Source of the DNA: Mycobacterium sp. ITM-2016-00316 | GTDB lineage: Bacteria > Actinomycetota > Actinomycetes > Mycobacteriales > Mycobacteriaceae | Reading direction: 5' to 3' | Length of the DNA stretch: 64,000 nucleotides | NCBI RefSeq assembly: GCF_002968335.2 | Contig: NZ_CP134398.1 | Coordinates: 2,604,001-2,668,000 of the forward strand | Shown: piece after piece, positions 34,125-43,160 of the stretch | Layout: each line of letters opens with the position of its first letter | Position numbering within the stretch: the stretch's first letter is position 1 | Position numbers and translations under genes: made by a program | Notes under the pieces: generated by a model | Database searches by the model: none | What the model saw: only the letters and a program-made list of their open reading frames with translations | Told to the model about the DNA's origin: nothing

Positions 34125-35717
34125 TCACGACGGCGGCGGCGCCGGAAACGCCGCACTGTCTTCATCTTTCACTGCCGGGGCGGCGTGATCGTCCTGCTCG
34201 TCGTGGTGATTGCGGTCGCTGATCATCAGCGATGCCAGAGCGCCGATGACGCACACCACCGCGGTGATGGCGAATATCTCGCCGTACTGCATGGTGTAGG
34301 CGATCCGGGTGTTCTCCATCAGCTGTCGGCCGGCGTCCAGCAGATTGCCGGTGTCGACGACGGGCAGCGACTGCAGGATCTGGTTGAAGCGGTACAGACC
34401 CCAGGCCGACAACGCGGCCATACCGATGAGCATGCCGATCATCCGGGAGACGACCACCGACGCCGATGCGATGCCGTGTTCGGCGACCGGCACCACCCGG
34501 AGCGCCGCGGAGGTCAGCGGACCGATCACGAGTCCGAGTCCGAAACCGGCCAGCGCCAGGTCGGTGTCGAACGCGGGCAGCGTGAACACCCCGAGATCGT
34601 GACGTGCCGAGAGCACGTTGACATCCCAGTGCGAGATCAGCCAGTAACCGAACGCGGCGATCAGCAGTCCGGCCACCGCGATGGGCCGATCGCCGATGCG
34701 GGTGGCCAGCCAGCCGCCGAGCAACGCACCGATCGGCAGCGCGATGAGGAACCGCAGCAGCAGCACCACGGCTTCGTTCTTGTCCATGCCGAGCACGCCC
34801 TGGCCGAACAGTTCGACGTTGACCAGCGTCACCATCAGTGCGGCACCGGCGGTCAGCGAAGCGGCCAGCGAGGCGAGGAACGGGCGGAACTTCACCCCGG
34901 CGGGCTCCAGCAGTCTGGTGGTGGCCTTCTTCTCCCAGACGAAGAACCCGACCATGGTCAGCACCGCCACGATCAGCAGCGGAATTCCGTAGCTGGGCAA
35001 CAGGTTCTTGCCGTCCGGTGCCGGATTGTAGAGGCCGACGACGGCCGCGCCGAGCGCTATCGCCAGCAGCAGGCCGCCGATGACGTCCACCTTCTGCTGT
35101 GGTTGATCCCGGTCCCGGGACGGCACGCTGAAGTGGATCATGATCATCGCGGCGGCGGCCATCGGGATGTTGATCCAGAAGATGTCACGCCAGGTACTCA
35201 GCGCCCATACGACCGCGATGCCGTACAGCGGACCCAGCACGCTGCCGAGTTCCTGTGCCGCACCGATGCCGCCGAGCACGGTGGCGCGCCCGCGTGCCGA
35301 CCAGAGGTCGGCTGCCAGTGCCAGGGTGACGGGAAGCAGGGCGCCGCTGGCGATACCCAGGATGGTGCGCCCGATGACCAGGGTGGTCAGGTCGCCGGCG
35401 AGGGCGGTGACCACCGATCCGGCCATGAATCCGAGCAGTCCGGCTTGGAGAATGAGCTTGCGCCCGAACCGGTCGGAGGCCTTGCCCAACAGGGGCATGG
35501 CCGCGATGTAACCGAGCAGATAGCTCGTCACGATGGGCGTGACCTGCTGAATCTGATTTATCGGGATGCCGACATCGCGCATGATGTCGGTCATGATGGT
35601 GATGACGACGTAAGTGTCGAGTGCACCGAGGGTGACCGCTAGGCCACCGGCACTGATGGCCAGGCGCCGGTTGGTGCCCGCCGAACCCGCTGCCCGGTGG
35701 CTGTTGGCCGCCGTCAT
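34125..35717 (-). CDS. MFS efflux pump P55 (triacylglyceride/drug exporter)
   Basis: 530 residues with about 14 membrane helices, DHA2-type major facilitator. The [14 protein letters not shown] first helix and [13 protein letters not shown] (loop 2-3 motif A) are clear. In M. tuberculosis P55 (Rv1410c) works with LprG to move triacylglycerides and lipoglycans to the outer envelope and affects drug tolerance. Its ATG overlaps the lprG stop (ATGA), so the two are translationally coupled. The C-terminus is a charged cytosolic tail ([14 protein letters not shown]). Confidence 0.92.
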   Translation of the reverse strand: MTAANSHRAAGSAGTNRRLAISAGGLAVTLGALDTYVVITIMTDIMRDVGIPINQIQQVTPIVTSYLLGYIAAMPLLGKASDRFGRKLILQAGLLGFMAGSVVTALAGDLTTLVIGRTILGIASGALLPVTLALAADLWSARGRATVLGGIGAAQELGSVLGPLYGIAVVWALSTWRDIFWINIPMAAAAMIMIHFSVPSRDRDQPQQKVDVIGGLLLAIALGAAVVGLYNPAPDGKNLLPSYGIPLLIVAVLTMVGFFVWEKKATTRLLEPAGVKFRPFLASLAASLTAGAALMVTLVNVELFGQGVLGMDKNEAVVLLLRFLIALPIGALLGGWLATRIGDRPIAVAGLLIAAFGYWLISHWDVNVLSARHDLGVFTLPAFDTDLALAGFGLGLVIGPLTSAALRVVPVAEHGIASASVVVSRMIGMLIGMAALSAWGLYRFNQILQSLPVVDTGNLLDAGRQLMENTRIAYTMQYGEIFAITAVVCVIGALASLMISDRNHHDEQDDHAAPAVKDEDSAAFPAPPPS

Positions 35718-36427
35718 CAGCTACCGGGCTTCGCGACGGTGACGGTCTTGCCCCAGTCGGTCAGGGTCATGGTGATGGTGTTACCCGCCGATGGCGCGAT
35801 CTGGACCTGCGCCAGCTGGTGGTCGCCGTCCTCGCGGATCCATGCGGTGGCCGGGGCCGGGGCGCTCTGGTTGAGCTGCGGGGCGATCTTGTTGACCGCT
35901 TCGGCGCTGACGGTGCCGGTGATCTTGACCGCGTCGGAACCGCCGATCGCCTCGCGGCCCTCGGCCTTGGGGTCGGAGAAATTGGCCAGGATGTTGGCCA
36001 GGCCGGTGTCCGGGTTCAGGATGGCCGAGACGTCATAGATGTCGGCGGCAGGACCGAAGTTCTGCATGTTGCCGCCCTTGGTGATGGCGCCGTACAGATC
36101 GCCGTCGGCCACGACGAAGGCGACGTCGGTCAGCTTCTGGCCGAGGAAGATGATGTCGGCCTCGCCCTGCGCTGCGACGGCGGGGGCATTGGTCAGATCG
36201 CCGCTGAGGCTGGCGATGGGGAGTTCCTTGATCTCACCGCCGACGAGCAGCTCAAGGTGCACGCTCTGCTGGCTGCGGGTGGTCTCGGCGGATTCGGTGA
36301 TGAGCGTGGCCGCTTCGGGGAGCGGGGCGTCGTTGGTCTTCGACCCGCAGGCGACGAGCGCTGCGGCCACCATCAGGATGGCGAGGAAGGGAAGAAGGAT
36401 CCGGACTGCACGGGGGCGCGTCTGCAT
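35717..36427 (-). CDS. lprG: Lipoprotein LprG (lipid carrier)
   Basis: 236 residues from the second ATG, the same length as the M. tuberculosis protein. Lipoprotein signal peptide with lipobox L-V-A-C and acylated Cys at 27. The mature part matches LprG ([53 protein letters not shown]), a fold with a large hydrophobic pocket that carries triacylated glycolipids to P55. An ATG three codons upstream (36436) overlaps a good -10 element, so 36427 is preferred. First gene of the lprG-P55 operon. Confidence 0.93.
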   Translation of the reverse strand: MQTRPRAVRILLPFLAILMVAAALVACGSKTNDAPLPEAATLITESAETTRSQQSVHLELLVGGEIKELPIASLSGDLTNAPAVAAQGEADIIFLGQKLTDVAFVVADGDLYGAITKGGNMQNFGPAADIYDVSAILNPDTGLANILANFSDPKAEGREAIGGSDAVKITGTVSAEAVNKIAPQLNQSAPAPATAWIREDGDHQLAQVQIAPSAGNTITMTLTDWGKTVTVAKPGS

Positions 36428-36434
36428 GCTCTGC

Positions 36435-36440
36435 ATCGTA
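36435..36440 (-). promoter_or_regulatory. Candidate -10 element for lprG-P55
   Basis: On the minus strand TACGAT (TANNNT) is followed by 7 nt and the ATG at 36427, predicting a leader of about one base. It overlaps the upstream ATG at 36436, which argues against that start. Confidence 0.4.
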
Positions 36441-36491
36441 GTGGGTCTGCCCGAGTGCCCCCGAGCTACGTGGACGTGGCAGCCCCGGCAC

Positions 36492-36497
36492 TAATCT
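36492..36497 (+). promoter_or_regulatory. -10 element for leaderless ribE
   Basis: TAATCT is followed by exactly 6 nt and then the ATG of ribE at 36504, so transcription is predicted to start on the A of the start codon. There is no Shine-Dalgarno in this interval. No RFN (FMN riboswitch) consensus is present in the 67-bp gap to lprG. Confidence 0.5.
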
Positions 36498-36503
36498 TTA
36501 GCC

Positions 36504-37103
36504 ATGTTCACCGGAATCGTTGAAGAGCTCGGCGAAATCGTCGGCAAAGAGGACCTCTCGGATGCGGCGCGGTTCGTGATCCGCGGGCCCGTGGTGACCT
36601 CCGACGCAGGTCATGGCGACTCCATTGCGGTCAACGGTGTCTGTCTGACGGTCGTGGAGGTGCGTCCGGACGGAGCGTTCACCGCCGATGTGATGGCCGA
36701 GACGCTCAACAGGTCCAGCCTGCGCGCGGTGCATGTCGGCAGCCAGGTCAATCTGGAGCGCGCCGCGGCGGTCAACAGCCGTCTCGGCGGCCATATCGTG
36801 CAGGGCCACGTGGACGGCACCGGCGAGGTGATCGCCCGAACCCCTTCGGAGAACTGGGAGATCGTCCGGATCTCGCTGCCCGGCGAGCTGGCCCGCTACG
36901 TCGTGGAGAAGGGCTCGATCACCGTCGACGGCATCTCGCTGACGGTCTCCGGGCTCGGGGACGACTGGTTCGAGGTGTCCTTGATTCCGACCACGCTGTC
37001 CTTGACGACGCTCGGTGGTGCGGCGGTTGGCACACCGGTCAACCTCGAGGTGGACGTCATCGCGAAGTATGTCGAACGGTTGATGGCCGACCGCGGGCAG
37101 TGA
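36504..37103 (+). CDS. ribE: Riboflavin synthase alpha chain
   Basis: 199 residues. Two homologous lumazine-binding domains: MFTGIVEELGEIV...SIAVNGVCLTVVEV and GHIVQGHVDGTGEVI...SITVDGISLTVSGL. It dismutates two 6,7-dimethyl-8-ribityllumazine molecules to riboflavin. (In M. tuberculosis the orthologue is called ribC, Rv1412.) Probably leaderless. The partner genes ribBA and ribH follow only after a 7.6-kb insertion of repeat-protein genes. Confidence 0.96.
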   Translation: MFTGIVEELGEIVGKEDLSDAARFVIRGPVVTSDAGHGDSIAVNGVCLTVVEVRPDGAFTADVMAETLNRSSLRAVHVGSQVNLERAAAVNSRLGGHIVQGHVDGTGEVIARTPSENWEIVRISLPGELARYVVEKGSITVDGISLTVSGLGDDWFEVSLIPTTLSLTTLGGAAVGTPVNLEVDVIAKYVERLMADRGQ

Positions 37104-37732
37104 GCCGGGCGATCGTTTGAACTTTGCTCCCTGAACGATCAGCAACGGATGTCACCCCGGCGTGTCGACTCGCCGACCGTGTCGTTTTGTCCTCTCGACG
37201 GCCACCGGATCGGGTGGCGCGGCCGCCGGTTGGGTCCACGAAAGTGTCGGTGACAGTCACTTGATTGCGGAAGTATCTGCGTAATCCGCAGCCGGGTTCG
37301 GGTGTCGGCACCGGAACGGGATTCCGCTCATGCCGGATGGTCACCTTCATCTCACGGCGCTCGGCTTGGCCGGCATCATTTGTCCAGGTGGAAGTGTCGG
37401 CGCAGGGGATGGGCCGCCGCGGCCGCGCCGACCTCGATGACAGACGGAATCGTGGCCGATTTGCGGCGTCGGCGGCGTTTGCGGCGCGGCATCGTTGCTG
37501 GCAGATAGGGCTGGTAGGCGGCTATGCCGCCGGCGTCCCACCGGGGCCCGACCCAAGCCCGGTGATCGCGTGTCGGCTAATCGGTGGACACAGCCGAAAT
37601 CACCTCAGGATTTCCTCAGTTTGCACTTTCCAGTTATTAACGGCCGTGTTAACTTACGGCGCAGTCAATAGGACTGTGCGCTCGGTCACGGCAACGATTG
37701 CCCGGCCGAGCGGTGGAACGTTGAGGAGCAAC
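37104..37732 (+). other. 629-bp region upstream of the giant repeat protein
   Basis: No gene is called. The repeat-protein frame stays open back to 37265 but the stretch before 37733 has no signal peptide or module character and no ribosome binding site. The last 130 bp are locally AT-richer and hold an inverted repeat (37637-37652), a possible -10 TAACTT (37650-37655) and GAGGAGC just before the ATG at 37733. Confidence 0.5.
37637..37652. repeat. Inverted repeat TTAAC-N6-GTTAA upstream of the giant repeat protein
   Basis: TTAACGGCCGTGTTAA has 5-bp arms, and its centre ACGGCCGT is itself palindromic. It lies 81 bp before the ATG at 37733 and touches a candidate -10 (TAACTT), so it is placed like an operator. 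No regulator family is assigned. Confidence 0.4.
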
Positions 37733-40700
37733 ATGGCGACACATCGGAAGAAGTCAGCGAAGAGGCGGATCCGGACCGGCGAATTCGCTGTCGCCGCGTT
37801 CCTCGGCCTCGCGGTCACCGCCGCGCCGGCCATCGCGACAGCTGACACCTCCGACGGCGCATCCACCGGGCCCTCGGCAGACAAGGGCGGCGCCTCCGAC
37901 GCCACAGCACCCAAGACCGGACCGAAGACCGCGAAGTCCGGTAAGACCGGCGCCGGCGACGGGACTTCGCTGCGCACGCAGGCGGCAATCGCCGAAGAGG
38001 ATGAAGAAGACGCCCTCCCCGAGGGCGAGGACGTCGACGACGAGTCCGAGGTCGCCGAGACAGGCGTCGAAACCGACACCGAAACCGAAACCGAAACCGA
38101 AACCGAAACCGAAACCGACGCCGGAGACGGCGATGAGGCCGGCGAGGGTGAAGAAGTCGCGCCGCCGGTCACCGGGACGGGCACCGGCTCGACCGGAGCC
38201 GAGGTCGTCGAGCCGGTCGTCGTGGAGCCCGTCGTCGTGGAGCCCGTCGTCGTGGAGCCCGAGGTCGTGGAGACCCCGAACACCCCCGACACCACCCCGG
38301 TTGTGGACGTCATCGAGATCCCGTCCTCGGATCAATCGGCCTCCTCGCTGTCGCTCAAGGGGTCCGACCCGTCGCCGACCCCGACGGCACTGGCCTCGGC
38401 GCTGCTCGACATCGATCTCGACATCGTGCCCAAACCGCCGGTGATTCCGGCGTTCGCGCCGCTGATGGGCATCATCAACGGCCTCGCGAGCTGGGTCGAC
38501 CAGATCTTCCCGCCCTACGCCGCCGATCCGCTGCTCAGCCCGACCCAGGTTGCCGCCGGCTATGTGATGACCCTGTTCGCCGGCCTGCAGGGCACCTACT
38601 GGCAGGGTCAACCCACGCCGTTCACCTTCGGCGCCCTAGTACTCGTGACGGCCGCGTACGCCCGCTACGAGCGTGTCGCCACGAACCACCTGCCGGGCGA
38701 GCCGACGATCTCGGCCGGCCCGCTGCCGCTGACCTGGAAGCTCAAGAGCGTCGATCCTGACGGTGACCTGCTCGTCTACTCCGTCGACCTGAGCGGCCAG
38801 CCCGGCAACGGCCTGATCACCATGAGCCCGGACGGCACCTTCAGCTTCATCCCCAGCTCGCTGACCGACCTGAACGAGGGCACCGACGTCACCTTCACCG
38901 TCCGGGTGAACGACAGCCTCGGCATGCTGGAGCACCCGATCAACCCCGAGGGCAACGACGCCTTCTACACCGTGTCCTTCCGTTACCCGGGTCTGGGCAT
39001 CAACAACCTGCCCGTCTTCACCTCGCCCGGCCAGGCGACCGTGGTGGGCACCGACGGGACCACCGGCAAGGTCACCATCAGCGCACAAGCCACCGATGCC
39101 GACGGTGACCCGCTGACCTACACGGCGACCTCGCTTTTCGGCACCGTGACGCGCAACGAGGACGGCACGTTCACCTACACCCCGAACGACGCCGCCCGCC
39201 ACGCCGCGGCCAGCGACCTGGCCGCGGCCCTCGGACTGGACAAGGACCTCGTCAGCATCTGGGCCAATGACGGCCGCGGCGGCATCACGCTGCTGCCGAC
39301 GGTCGTCACCGTCGATATCGTGGGCGCCAACAACGCGCCCACGGTCACCGTCAATCCGCCCGCGATCTCCGATCCGCTGACCGGCCTGATCGCCGGTGGA
39401 TTCGACATCGATGATGACGACAACGATCTCGTCACCTTCTCGCCCGGGATCCTGACGACCAACCGTGGTGGCCTCGTCACGGTGACAGGGCTCGGTTACA
39501 CCTATCTGCCGTCCTTGCAGGCCCGCGGTCAGGGCGGGACCGACACCTTTACGGTCACGGCCGACGACGGTCACGGCGGCACCGTCCAGGTGTCGATCAC
39601 GGTCACCATCGCCCAGATCAACGTGGCGCCGGTCTTCGAGTCGACTCCGACCATCACCAACACCGACCACACCACAGGTGTGTTGACCGGCACGTTCCAG
39701 GTTCGCGATGACAACGGCGACACCTTGACGTTCACCAGTTTGGGCTTGCTGGGAACCATCGCGGTCGATCCGACTCCCGCGGCGGACGGGGTGACCTACA
39801 CCTTCACCTACACGCCCTACAACCCGCACGCCGCCTCGCTGCCGCTGGCGATCACCACCGATCTGGTGACCATCACCGCATGGGACGGTGGGCTGCTTTC
39901 CGGCGACAGTGCGACGTTCCTCGTCCAGCTCTCGACCCAGGTCAACCAGACCCCGTCGGCGACTTACCAGAACACCGGCGGCAGCAGCCTTCTCGGCACG
40001 GTGACGGGCACGATCGTCACCACCGACGATGACCTCATCCACACCTACACACCGCTCGTCATCACCACCGACAAGGGATCGGTCCTGGTGAGCGGATTGA
40101 CCGGCGACTACATCTACACCGCTTCGATCGAAGCGCGCAACGCCGCGAGTGCGAGCGGCGCGTCGGCCTCCGACAAGATCGACACCTTCACCATCACGGT
40201 CACCGATCCCGCAGGCGCCAGTGTCGACGTGCTGGTCACCGTGACGATTCCGCAGTGGAACCTGCCGCCGGCCGGCGGTGTGGCGTCCAACATCATCGCC
40301 GACAGCAACGGCGTGGTGCGCGGCCAGATCGCCGGTGTCATCAACCTCGACGGCGATCCGCTGACGTACTCGATCACCGGCTCCAACGGCGCGAGCACCG
40401 CCTATACCGACGGGGGCGGCATCGCCCACGTCAACGCGGACGGCAGCTACGTGTACGTCCCGCGGCTCGGCGGAGCGCTCGGCTACTACGACTCGTTCAG
40501 CGTCACGGTCGACGACGGCCGCGGTGGAACCACGAACGTGCTCGTCGGCCTGGGCGCCGTCATCGCGCCGACCCCGTCGCTGGACGGCGTCACCGTGACG
40601 AAGACCAACGGGGCGCCCGGTGTGGTGACAGGCACGGTCGGGCTGGGATCGTCGGCCAACAACGGGCTGTTCAGCTCGTTCACCGGGAGCGGCGCGAGCC

Positions 40701-42370
40701 ACGGCACCGTGACCTTCGACGGCGTGACCTACACCTACACCCGGACCTCCACCGGGCATGTGGGCGGAAGCAGCGACACCTTCGACATCATCGGCACGGC
40801 CTACGGGCTGACCATCACGGTCGCCACCGTCACCGTCACCCCGATCATCTCCAACGCCGCCCCGGCCCCGGGATCAACCACCATCACCGAGTCCGATGTG
40901 ACCAACGTGCTGGGCGTGTACTGGCAGGAGACCAAGGGCAACATCAACGCGGTCGACGCGGACGGCGATGCGCTGGACTACCAAACGACACCGTTGGGGA
41001 AGTCGACCAACAATGGCGGCCTGGTGTACGTGTCGGAGGACGGGTCGTTCACCTACCGCATCGGCAAGTTCCGCTCCTACTACCACGACGCGGCGGCGAC
41101 CGGGGCCACCGGCAACGCTGTCAACGACACCTTCAGCATCACGGTCACCGACTCGTTCGGCGCCAGCTCGACCATCGTGGTGTCCATCCCGATCGAGAAG
41201 CTGAATGACGCACCGTCCTCGAGCGTGTCGGTGGGCGGCAAGACCACCGATGCCCTCGGTGTGGTGCGCGGCACGATCAACGGCTCCGACGATGACGACG
41301 ACTCGCTGACCTACACCCTGATCGGCGGAAGCAACGGGACCGCGTCGACCGCCAACGGCGGCATCATCCGGTTCAGCGGCAACTCGTTCACCTACATCCC
41401 GACCGCGGGCCAGAGCACGGACTCGTTCCAGGTCCAGGTCAACGACGGCCACGGCGGCGTCTCGACGGCGACCATCAGCCTGACCGGGCTCGGCACCCCG
41501 TCACCGACCACCAACGTGAACACCGCGACACCCAATGTGGTTACCGGACAGCTGAATACGGCCGGTAACACCGGCCTGACCTACAGCGTGGGCGGCCAGG
41601 GGACCAAGGGCACGGTCACGGTGACGGCCACGGGTGCGTTCACCTACACCCGCAACGGTGCGTTGGGGCACACCCAGACCCCGGGCGACACGTTCACCAT
41701 CAGGGCCACCGACGCCAACGGCAACTCGGTGATCATCGCGACGGTGAACGTCACCCCGACGGTCACCAACACCGCACCGGTGGCCGGCAGCACGGACTTC
41801 ACCGGTTCGTCGATCGATGACAACCGGATCCTCGGCATCGGCACCCTGAAGCAGACCACCACCGGGAAGTTGAAGGCCACCGACGCCGACGGGGACACCG
41901 TGAGCTTCACGGCGGGCTCGTTCTCCACGGCCAACGGCGGCACGGTGGCGGTCAATGCCGACGGCACCTTCACCTACACCATCAACGAGGGCTTCTCGTA
42001 CTACCACGGGGCGGCCAAGATCGGCGCTTCGGGCGGCGCGGTCGCCGATACCTTCACGGCCACCGCGGTGGACGGGTTCGGCGGCAGCACCAGCTACTCG
42101 GTGTCGGTGGCGATCTACGCGATCAACAAGACGCCGACCATCTCCGGTGGCAGCAAGTTCTTGGGCACGGTCAGCGGGATCAACGTCGATGACGATGACG
42201 GCGACTCCCTGACCTTCAGCCACAACGGGTCCAGCTTCACCTTCGGTGGGCGGGGCCTGTACACCAGCACGCTGTGGAGCGGTGACCGGCTCACCGTCAC
42301 CGACGGCTACTACGTCACCGCCAACGGCGTCGTCACCGGCACTCCGTCCACCGTGACGAAGACCTGGTAA
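37733..42370 (+). CDS. Giant secreted repeat protein with cadherin/VCBS-like (Ig-like) modules
   Basis: 1545 residues. Basic N-terminus (HRKKSAKRRIRTG), Sec signal peptide with probable cleavage after ATA at 37. Then an acidic low-complexity stalk (about 88-190) with an ET repeat and three VVVEP units, a hydrophobic conserved block (about 230-310, FAPLMGIINGLASWVDQIFPP), and about 12 modules of 90-115 residues. Modules share D-x-DGD-x-LTY, DGTFTYTP, DTFTVTV-D-GHGG and a linker with N-x-AP, the pattern of VCBS/cadherin-like calcium-binding beta sandwiches. Modules 6-7-8 are repeated as 9-10-11. No LPXTG or C-terminal anchor is seen. Probable cell-surface or matrix adhesin. ATG at 37733 with GAGGAGC upstream. 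Inserted between ribE and ribBA. Confidence 0.8.
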   Translation: MATHRKKSAKRRIRTGEFAVAAFLGLAVTAAPAIATADTSDGASTGPSADKGGASDATAPKTGPKTAKSGKTGAGDGTSLRTQAAIAEEDEEDALPEGEDVDDESEVAETGVETDTETETETETETETDAGDGDEAGEGEEVAPPVTGTGTGSTGAEVVEPVVVEPVVVEPVVVEPEVVETPNTPDTTPVVDVIEIPSSDQSASSLSLKGSDPSPTPTALASALLDIDLDIVPKPPVIPAFAPLMGIINGLASWVDQIFPPYAADPLLSPTQVAAGYVMTLFAGLQGTYWQGQPTPFTFGALVLVTAAYARYERVATNHLPGEPTISAGPLPLTWKLKSVDPDGDLLVYSVDLSGQPGNGLITMSPDGTFSFIPSSLTDLNEGTDVTFTVRVNDSLGMLEHPINPEGNDAFYTVSFRYPGLGINNLPVFTSPGQATVVGTDGTTGKVTISAQATDADGDPLTYTATSLFGTVTRNEDGTFTYTPNDAARHAAASDLAAALGLDKDLVSIWANDGRGGITLLPTVVTVDIVGANNAPTVTVNPPAISDPLTGLIAGGFDIDDDDNDLVTFSPGILTTNRGGLVTVTGLGYTYLPSLQARGQGGTDTFTVTADDGHGGTVQVSITVTIAQINVAPVFESTPTITNTDHTTGVLTGTFQVRDDNGDTLTFTSLGLLGTIAVDPTPAADGVTYTFTYTPYNPHAASLPLAITTDLVTITAWDGGLLSGDSATFLVQLSTQVNQTPSATYQNTGGSSLLGTVTGTIVTTDDDLIHTYTPLVITTDKGSVLVSGLTGDYIYTASIEARNAASASGASASDKIDTFTITVTDPAGASVDVLVTVTIPQWNLPPAGGVASNIIADSNGVVRGQIAGVINLDGDPLTYSITGSNGASTAYTDGGGIAHVNADGSYVYVPRLGGALGYYDSFSVTVDDGRGGTTNVLVGLGAVIAPTPSLDGVTVTKTNGAPGVVTGTVGLGSSANNGLFSSFTGSGASHGTVTFDGVTYTYTRTSTGHVGGSSDTFDIIGTAYGLTITVATVTVTPIISNAAPAPGSTTITESDVTNVLGVYWQETKGNINAVDADGDALDYQTTPLGKSTNNGGLVYVSEDGSFTYRIGKFRSYYHDAAATGATGNAVNDTFSITVTDSFGASSTIVVSIPIEKLNDAPSSSVSVGGKTTDALGVVRGTINGSDDDDDSLTYTLIGGSNGTASTANGGIIRFSGNSFTYIPTAGQSTDSFQVQVNDGHGGVSTATISLTGLGTPSPTTNVNTATPNVVTGQLNTAGNTGLTYSVGGQGTKGTVTVTATGAFTYTRNGALGHTQTPGDTFTIRATDANGNSVIIATVNVTPTVTNTAPVAGSTDFTGSSIDDNRILGIGTLKQTTTGKLKATDADGDTVSFTAGSFSTANGGTVAVNADGTFTYTINEGFSYYHGAAKIGASGGAVADTFTATAVDGFGGSTSYSVSVAIYAINKTPTISGGSKFLGTVSGINVDDDDGDSLTFSHNGSSFTFGGRGLYTSTLWSGDRLTVTDGYYVTANGVVTGTPSTVTKTW
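38081..38116 (+). repeat. Hexanucleotide repeat GAAACC x6
   Basis: Six perfect tandem copies encode an (ET)6 run in the acidic stalk of the repeat protein. Copy-number change would alter stalk length in frame. Confidence 0.8.
38216..38260 (+). repeat. 15-bp tandem repeat x3 (VVVEP units)
   Basis: GTCGTCGTGGAGCCC occurs three times without change, flanked by diverged copies at 38201-38215 and 38261-38272. Each unit encodes VVVEP, a Pro-rich spacer of the surface stalk. Confidence 0.8.
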
Positions 42371-42413
42371 GCCTGCCGTCCGAGATGCGCACCGCCCCCG
42401 AGGGATTCGCACC

Positions 42414-43079
42414 ATGACGATCGACGGCCTGTCGCGCAGTCCGGCCCCGGTGGAGCCGTGGGTGGATCTCGGCGAGCCGGACCAGCAGACGGCTCTGGTG
42501 CGCGGGTCGGTTCGGATCGTCGAGCAGGGCGACCGGGCGGTGCGCTTCGGACCGGAGCAGTCCAGCACCGCCAAGGGTGGCCTCGTCGCGGTCGATCCCC
42601 GGACCGGACGCTTCACCTACACCCCGTCGGTGGCGGCCCGGCAGGTCTCCCGCACGAGTACGAGTTACCGGGACAAGGTCGACACGTTCACCGTCGACGT
42701 CGTCGACGCCCACGGCTCCCGGGCCGAGGCGCACGTCGTTGTCGAGATCCTCGCCGCACACGTCCCGCTCGGCGAGGCGGCAGGAGCCGGCCGGGCCTGC
42801 GCCGACCGTGCGGCACAACCCAGCGGTGGTCTGAAGACCAACACCATGCTCGGTGCCAAAGAGGTGCAGTGGTCCCCGATCACCACCGACGGCGGATCTG
42901 TGTCCATCCTGTCGACATCGGGTGGCACGTCCGCGCTCAGCGTCGGACCGGCCGGTGACCACACCCTGACCTTCACCTCCTCCGGCGGCGGTTACTTCAA
43001 CAAGGGGCCGGCCGGCAGCGTGGTGCTGCGGGTGACGGACCCGTCCGGGTCCCACACCGACCGGACCTACACCTACTGA
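42414..43079 (+). CDS. Signal-less VCBS/cadherin-like module protein (second ORF of the repeat island)
   Basis: 221 residues. N-terminal 110 residues form one module of the same type as in the upstream giant protein and the downstream ORF (TAKGGLVAVDPRTGRFTYTPS, YRDKVDTFTVDVVDAHGS). The C-terminal half is a different beta-rich segment (GGSVSILSTSGGT, HTLTFTSSGGGYFNKGPAG) with a Cys in GRACADRA. No signal peptide or membrane helix. The ATG (GCACCATGAC context) is 44 nt after the previous stop. It could be secreted by a non-Sec route, act with the giant protein, or be the remnant of a larger gene. Confidence 0.6.
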   Translation: MTIDGLSRSPAPVEPWVDLGEPDQQTALVRGSVRIVEQGDRAVRFGPEQSSTAKGGLVAVDPRTGRFTYTPSVAARQVSRTSTSYRDKVDTFTVDVVDAHGSRAEAHVVVEILAAHVPLGEAAGAGRACADRAAQPSGGLKTNTMLGAKEVQWSPITTDGGSVSILSTSGGTSALSVGPAGDHTLTFTSSGGGYFNKGPAGSVVLRVTDPSGSHTDRTYTY

Positions 43080-43097
43080 GCCGAATTCAGCTGATAG

Positions 43098-43115
43098 AAG
43101 GAGACCTGCACCATC
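43098..43115 (+). promoter_or_regulatory. Ribosome binding site followed by ATC at the expected start
   Basis: AAGGAG (43098-43103), a 9-nt spacer, then ATC at 43113-43115. The context GCACCATCACCATCGA aligns with GCACCATGACGATCGA at the true start of the preceding paralogous gene. The frame from ATC runs open into the next CDS and is bounded upstream by TAG at 43095. This suggests the ancestral start was ATG here. Confidence 0.5.
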
Positions 43116-43160
43116 ACCATCGATGACATTCACCGCGGCAGCTTCGACTCGTCGATCGCG

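Noticed and set aside
37265..37732. Longer start for the giant repeat protein at 37265
   Set aside because: The extra 156 codons have no ribosome binding site and would bury a clear signal peptide that begins at 37733.
38636..40759. 707-codon open frame antisense to the giant repeat protein
   Set aside because: It reflects the regular module codons read backwards. No signal peptide, domain or ribosome binding site.
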